DNA of 25,841 nt from Bacteroidales bacterium UBA5433 (GTDB taxonomy: Bacteria > Bacteroidota > Bacteroidia > Bacteroidales > UBA932). The stretch spans positions 30,021 to 55,861 of the forward strand of contig DIRP01000017.1 in the NCBI GenBank assembly GCA_002427525.1. Reading direction: 5' to 3'. The notes beneath the pieces were generated by a model that saw only the letters and a program-made list of their open reading frames with translations, searched no databases and was not told where the DNA came from. The first letter of the stretch is position 1. Each line of letters opens with the position of its first letter. The translations under genes and the position numbers were made by a program. This document shows positions 23,507 to 25,841 of the stretch, one piece after another.

Positions 23507-24120
23507 AAATCGTGAATTTTTAAAAGTAAATTTACTCTGTTTCTTAATACTTTTGACTGAAATTTTTCTGTAAATTCGTTTAAATGCTCTACGTTCAAAT
23601 CGTTTTGCATAAATTCTTCATCGAAACGCAATTCTATAATTTCTTGTTCGCTGTTGTACTGTGGATAGAGATACAGCAAATCTAAAATTGCTTTTTCGGG
23701 TGTCGCAAAAAGCAGACTGTATTTATTTAGAAACGTTTTTTGTTCATTTCCAAACATCAGTCCGGGTAAAATTTGTTGATACGAAAATGAGCCGAAAACA
23801 TTCTCAAAGTTTGCCTTTTTCAACGAACTCACAGCGGTTGTCTGCACGATTGCTTCGGGAATAATACCATAAAATGCCAATGCCGAATGCAAACTGACAT
23901 ACGACGGACTGTAAATTTTGTTTGATACAAAATTTTGAATATTAGGGGTTTTTAGATAATCAGGAAAACTATACCACGAATTACGCAGTTTTACAAGCAA
24001 ATTTTGCTTTACCCAACGAGTAAGATTGTTTTTCTCAAAATCGGGCTTCCAAGCATAAACTTGATTGACATTGAAACATATCAAGTCGTAAAATTGATTT
24101 CTTAATTGCCAAAAGCTCAT
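23500..24120 (-). CDS. abiEi: Type IV toxin-antitoxin antitoxin, AbiEi-like
   Basis: About 206 residues, beginning at the Met in MSFWQLRNQFYDL; an upstream GTG in frame adds only three residues. The N-terminal section through RWVKQNLLVKLRNSWYSF resembles the winged-helix part of AbiEi proteins, and NKIYSPSYVSLHSALAFYG (about 65-83) followed by FATPEKAILDLLYL are typical of the antitoxin domain in the Bacteroidota branch. It should repress its own promoter and neutralise the toxin encoded directly downstream, with which it overlaps by 7 nt. The strand is opposite to the first abiE pair. AT-rich codon use suggests a separate acquisition. Confidence 0.8.
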   Translation of the reverse strand: MSFWQLRNQFYDLICFNVNQVYAWKPDFEKNNLTRWVKQNLLVKLRNSWYSFPDYLKTPNIQNFVSNKIYSPSYVSLHSALAFYGIIPEAIVQTTAVSSLKKANFENVFGSFSYQQILPGLMFGNEQKTFLNKYSLLFATPEKAILDLLYLYPQYNSEQEIIELRFDEEFMQNDLNVEHLNEFTEKFQSKVLRNRVNLLLKIHDLC

Positions 24121-24142
24121 TTGTTTCACTTCTAATTTTCCG

Positions 24143-24150
24143 CAAAATTA
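24143..24150 (-). promoter_or_regulatory. TAnnTTTG promoter of the second abiE operon
   Basis: On the minus strand TAATTTTG matches the -7 consensus and lies 22 nt before the ATG at 24120, the same spacing as in the first abiE operon. Confidence 0.5.
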
Positions 24151-24238
24151 CATAAAAAAGGAATTAAAACAAGACTCCACTTCCTGTTTTTACCATTTTC
24201 TGTGTTTTTGAGAATACAATCTGCTCTTCAGGCTCTGA

Positions 24239-24388
24239 TGCGGTACCCTTTCAAGCGCTACAGCCGGTACCTTAATCAAAAAGAGTGAGGAGCATTTGAC
24301 CGATGAGCAGCTTTATGAATTGATGCTGATGATGTACCCTGATGGTCAGGAAAAGGCAACAGAGAAAATAAATAAAAATAAAAAATAG
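24239..24388 (+). pseudogene. Fragment of an unidentified gene (C-terminal relic)
   Basis: The plus-strand frame ending with TAG at 24386-24388 reads KKSEEHLTDEQLYELMLMMY followed by PDGQEKATEK, which has the composition of a real protein end rather than of noise. Just upstream, another frame reads ALMRYPFKRYSRYLNQKE before a stop, so the two could be parts of one protein split by a frameshift near 24280. There is no start codon or promoter, and I do not recognise the family. The small minus-strand membrane gene overlaps its 3' end. Confidence 0.3.
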
Positions 24389-24624
24389 AGTAAGATCATT
24401 GCATAGGCCAAAAACCCGTCTCCTTCTTTGAGGTTTTGTATTATTTCTTTTCTTTTTAGTGTTTCAAAAACTACAATATAGATGATAGTTCCTAGTGGCA
24501 ATACTAATAACTGAAAAACTCCCTGAATTTCATCTATTTTTTTAACAAATAGGACTAGAGAAATTATCACCAGTCCCAAGCTCAGCAATAAAATGCCTGA
24601 AAAAGCTGATATTTCCTTTATCAT
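24346..24624 (-). CDS. Small three-helix membrane protein of unknown function
   Basis: 92 residues with three hydrophobic segments (about 7-28, 35-53 and 72-92) separated by short charged loops (KKIDE; KRKEIIQNLKEGDG). No family motif is recognised. A one-mismatch -7 element (TAACTTTT on the minus strand) lies about 15-25 nt before the ATG. It is AT-rich like its neighbours. Its 3' end overlaps the gene relic on the plus strand. It may be a genuine accessory small membrane protein; no function is proposed. Confidence 0.5.
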   Translation of the reverse strand: MIKEISAFSGILLLSLGLVIISLVLFVKKIDEIQGVFQLLVLPLGTIIYIVVFETLKRKEIIQNLKEGDGFLAYAMILLYFLFLFIFSVAFS

Positions 24625-24677
24625 ATCCGTTAATTTTAAAAGTTAAACATTCTTATTTATAATAGCACATAAATACC

Positions 24678-24722
24678 CAGGACCGTCCTATGTATTGGTC
24701 TAGGACGGGCCTGGACCTGTGG
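24678..24722. repeat. Palindromic GC-rich repeat, copy A plus a degenerate copy
   Basis: Copy A (24697-24722) is GGTCTAGG-ACGGG-CCTGGACC followed by TGTGG: two 8-bp inverted arms (one G-T mismatch) around a 5-bp core. Just upstream, 24679-24691 (CAGGACCGTCCTA) is a shorter degenerate relative in the opposite orientation. They lie in the gap between two minus-strand genes and stand out by base composition. Confidence 0.75.
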
Positions 24723-24738
24723 GGCTGAAGGTAGGTAA

Positions 24739-24772
24739 CTATACAAACTCAGCGATAGCAGAGTTTGTATAG
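24739..24772. repeat. Perfect 12-bp inverted repeat (hairpin)
   Basis: CTATACAAACTC (24739-24750) and GAGTTTGTATAG (24761-24772) are perfectly complementary around a 10-nt loop (AGCGATAGCA). Two more pairs form past a one-base bulge. No U-run follows on either strand, so it is not an obvious terminator. Confidence 0.7.
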
Positions 24773-24801
24773 GTTGGGAGAAAAAGGAAAGGGAAAAGAA
24801 A

Positions 24802-24834
24802 AGAAAAAACCGCTTAACATTACATTAAACGGTT
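24802..24834 (-). terminator. Rho-independent terminator for the Ig-like lipoprotein gene
   Basis: Read on the minus strand, AACCGTTTAA and TTAAGCGGTT pair (one mismatch) around TGTAATG and run straight into TTTTCTTTTCTTTT. This is about 125 nt after the lipoprotein stop codon, a standard terminator arrangement. Confidence 0.65.
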
Positions 24835-24884
24835 ATGTGAATAAAAGAACTACAAAAGCAACGAAAAAGACAGACGCCAGACTT

Positions 24885-24910
24885 GGTCTAGGCCCGTCCT
24901 AGACCTGTGG
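24885..24910. repeat. Palindromic GC-rich repeat, copy B (inverted core)
   Basis: GGTCTAGG-CCCGT-CCTAGACC followed by TGTGG. Arms and the TGTGG flank are the same as in copy A, but the 5-bp core is its reverse complement (CCCGT against ACGGG). The arms are a perfect 8-bp palindrome here. Confidence 0.78.
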
Positions 24911-24921
24911 AAAAAAGAGAT

Positions 24922-24963
24922 GGTCTAGGCCCGTCCTGGACCTAGGACGGGCCTGGACTATGG
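24922..24963. repeat. Palindromic GC-rich repeat, two copies fused (C and D)
   Basis: Copy C is GGTCTAGG-CCCGT-CCTGGACC (24922-24942). It shares its last bases with copy D, CTAGG-ACGGG-CCTGGAC followed by TATGG, in which the core is reversed. Together CCCGTCCT-GGACCT-AGGACGGG makes a larger 8-bp-armed palindrome. The stop codon of the lipoprotein gene (24958-24960, minus) lies inside copy D. Confidence 0.75.
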
Positions 24964-25668
24964 GTCGGTGGGGGTGTCTGATGCATGTTCAAAAATTAAG
25001 TTGAACCAGACATCCTGTCCATTCCACCTTGTTTGATAGGAAAGAATCATTTCTTCTTCGCTAACCTGGAGCCTAAAATCAAACCCGTTTGATGTTATCG
25101 TGCTATCATTTTTGATGGACCACAATGTCCTGCCAGTAGAAAGATCTGGGGAATAAGTTGTTACCCCGTTCTTGTGATAATAAAAAACCCAGCTTCTTTC
25201 TTCTTCGTCAGGCAGCCACCAAGCCAACACATTGTCCTTCATGTCAGATATGCTCATCTTCTTATATCTCCAAGGATAATAAGAGACCAAACCAAAGGTG
25301 GAGGAAGTCCAGTCTCCGATGTTAAGAGTAATTTCTTTTCCCACTTCTTTTTTAATATTGACTGCCTTAAAAATGAAAGTGGTGTCTTTGAACAACCTGT
25401 CTAAGATTGTGTGGCTTTCTCCGGAGCGCTTTACACCATTCACATAGAGACTCTTAGCGTTGGTCGTAGTCCAAGACAAAACAATGTCTTTCTCGCCATA
25501 AGGAATCTCTTCCTCTGGGAAAAAAACTTCTAGAGTGGGGTCCTTCTCTTCTTCCACCGGTGGAGGAGGCGGTGGAAGTGGTTTTTTACAACAACTCTGA
25601 ATAATCAGAGACCCTAATATCAGCACTAATCCAGTTGCTAATATCGTGGATTTAACATGCCTTCTCAT
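24958..25668 (-). CDS. Lipoprotein with proline-rich spacer and Ig-like domain
   Basis: A 236-residue exported lipoprotein. The signal peptide has basic residues (MRRHVK), a hydrophobic core and a lipobox LIIQSC with Cys26 as the lipidation site. A spacer of Lys, a run of six Pro and acidic residues (about 28-43) follows, as in surface-anchored lipoproteins. Residues about 45-115 look like one Ig-like beta-sandwich (IVLSWTTTNAKSLYVNG is a typical strand-loop pattern). The C-terminal part (about 120-230) is rich in Trp, Tyr and Ser and has no recognised family. AT-rich, accessory-looking codon use. The last codons are in a palindromic repeat. The start is at the first Met; no exact TAnnTTTG lies upstream. 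Confidence 0.65.
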   Translation of the reverse strand: MRRHVKSTILATGLVLILGSLIIQSCCKKPLPPPPPPVEEEKDPTLEVFFPEEEIPYGEKDIVLSWTTTNAKSLYVNGVKRSGESHTILDRLFKDTTFIFKAVNIKKEVGKEITLNIGDWTSSTFGLVSYYPWRYKKMSISDMKDNVLAWWLPDEEERSWVFYYHKNGVTTYSPDLSTGRTLWSIKNDSTITSNGFDFRLQVSEEEMILSYQTRWNGQDVWFNLIFEHASDTPTDP

Positions 25669-25729
25669 ATTTATTTTTTAATTTATTTGCCTATGTTATA
25701 GCATAAAAAATGGAAGAGGTCAATCATCA

Positions 25730-25841
25730 TTAGTCACAAATTACTTTAAATGTTGTTGTCTCAGTTAAGGCATAATTTCCATCGTCACCATTCCCTTCTC
25801 CACTAGCTAAAACACTTACTCCAGGGCCAGAAGAAACTCCT
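25730..25841 (-). CDS. C-terminal end of an unidentified gene (runs off the window)
   Basis: On the minus strand an open frame enters from the right edge and ends with TAA at 25730-25732. The 37 visible codons read GVSSGPGVSVLASGEGNGDD and then GNYALTETTTFKVICD. The Gly/Ser/Thr-rich sequence with alternating strands suggests the end of a secreted or surface protein. It lies 61 nt upstream of the lipoprotein gene on the same strand, so the two may share a transcript. Too little is visible to name it. Confidence 0.45.
   Translation of the reverse strand, partial: GVSSGPGVSVLASGEGNGDDGNYALTETTTFKVICD

Noticed and set aside
24697..24963. CRISPR-like array from similarly sized repeats
   Set aside because: The copies are palindromic, of both core orientations, irregularly spaced (about 188, 37 and 0 nt), and there are no cas genes.

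Overview
The window looks like a chromosomal stretch of a Bacteroidota (probably Bacteroidales) genome. Evidence seen directly: repeated TAnnTTTG promoter elements, almost no Shine-Dalgarno sequences, and Bacteroidales-type protein families (HAE1 RND pump, DUF819 transporter, FabK-type enoyl reductase, cupin lipoprotein). No rRNA, tRNA, CRISPR array or intact insertion sequence was seen. Genus cannot be fixed from sequence alone.

Layout. 1-3043: 3' part of an RND efflux pump gene followed by a small PII-like protein. 3044-4752: a leader region with a TAnnTTTG promoter, a possible 25-residue Cys/Tyr-rich leader peptide and two hairpins, then a divergent tyrosine phenol-lyase/tryptophanase-family gene. 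4779-9738: DUF819 membrane protein, a BamA-type beta-barrel, a bile acid:sodium symporter family protein and a PlsC-like acyltransferase. 9749-10537 (minus): PhnP-type metallo-hydrolase. 10893-15094: fabH-fabK-fabF-fabZ plus a six-helix membrane protein. 15111-15641 (minus): cupin lipoprotein. 15708-18510: a tightly packed operon of CDP-alcohol phosphatidyltransferase, TSUP permease, CDP-diacylglycerol synthase-like protein and dolichol/phytol/diacylglycerol-kinase-like protein. 18552-19139: a 5'-truncated, repeat-invaded thpR relic. 19167-20699: a MEMO-AMMECR1 fusion.

From about 20.8 kb the DNA becomes visibly more AT-rich and looks accessory. Two type IV (AbiE) toxin-antitoxin pairs of different subfamilies face each other tail to tail (21020-22699 plus; 22721-24120 minus). 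The first toxin is broken by a frameshift in a TA dinucleotide run. Beyond them are a gene relic, a small membrane protein, an intergenic block of palindromic GC-rich repeats whose 5-bp core occurs in both orientations, an Ig-like lipoprotein, and the C-terminus of another gene.

How the genes fit together (inference). Most of 8.4-18.5 kb is lipid chemistry: acyl chain synthesis (FabH/K/F/Z), acyl transfer (PlsC-like), and alcohol phosphorylation, CTP activation and head-group attachment (kinase, CdsA-like, CDP-alcohol transferase). The best candidates for something undescribed are the Tyr-rich leader before the TPL-like gene, the four-gene lipid-activation operon, the core-inverting palindromic repeats, and the facing AbiE pair with its TA-run frameshift. 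Four genes start 3-5 nt after a TAnnTTTG element, which suggests leaderless mRNAs.
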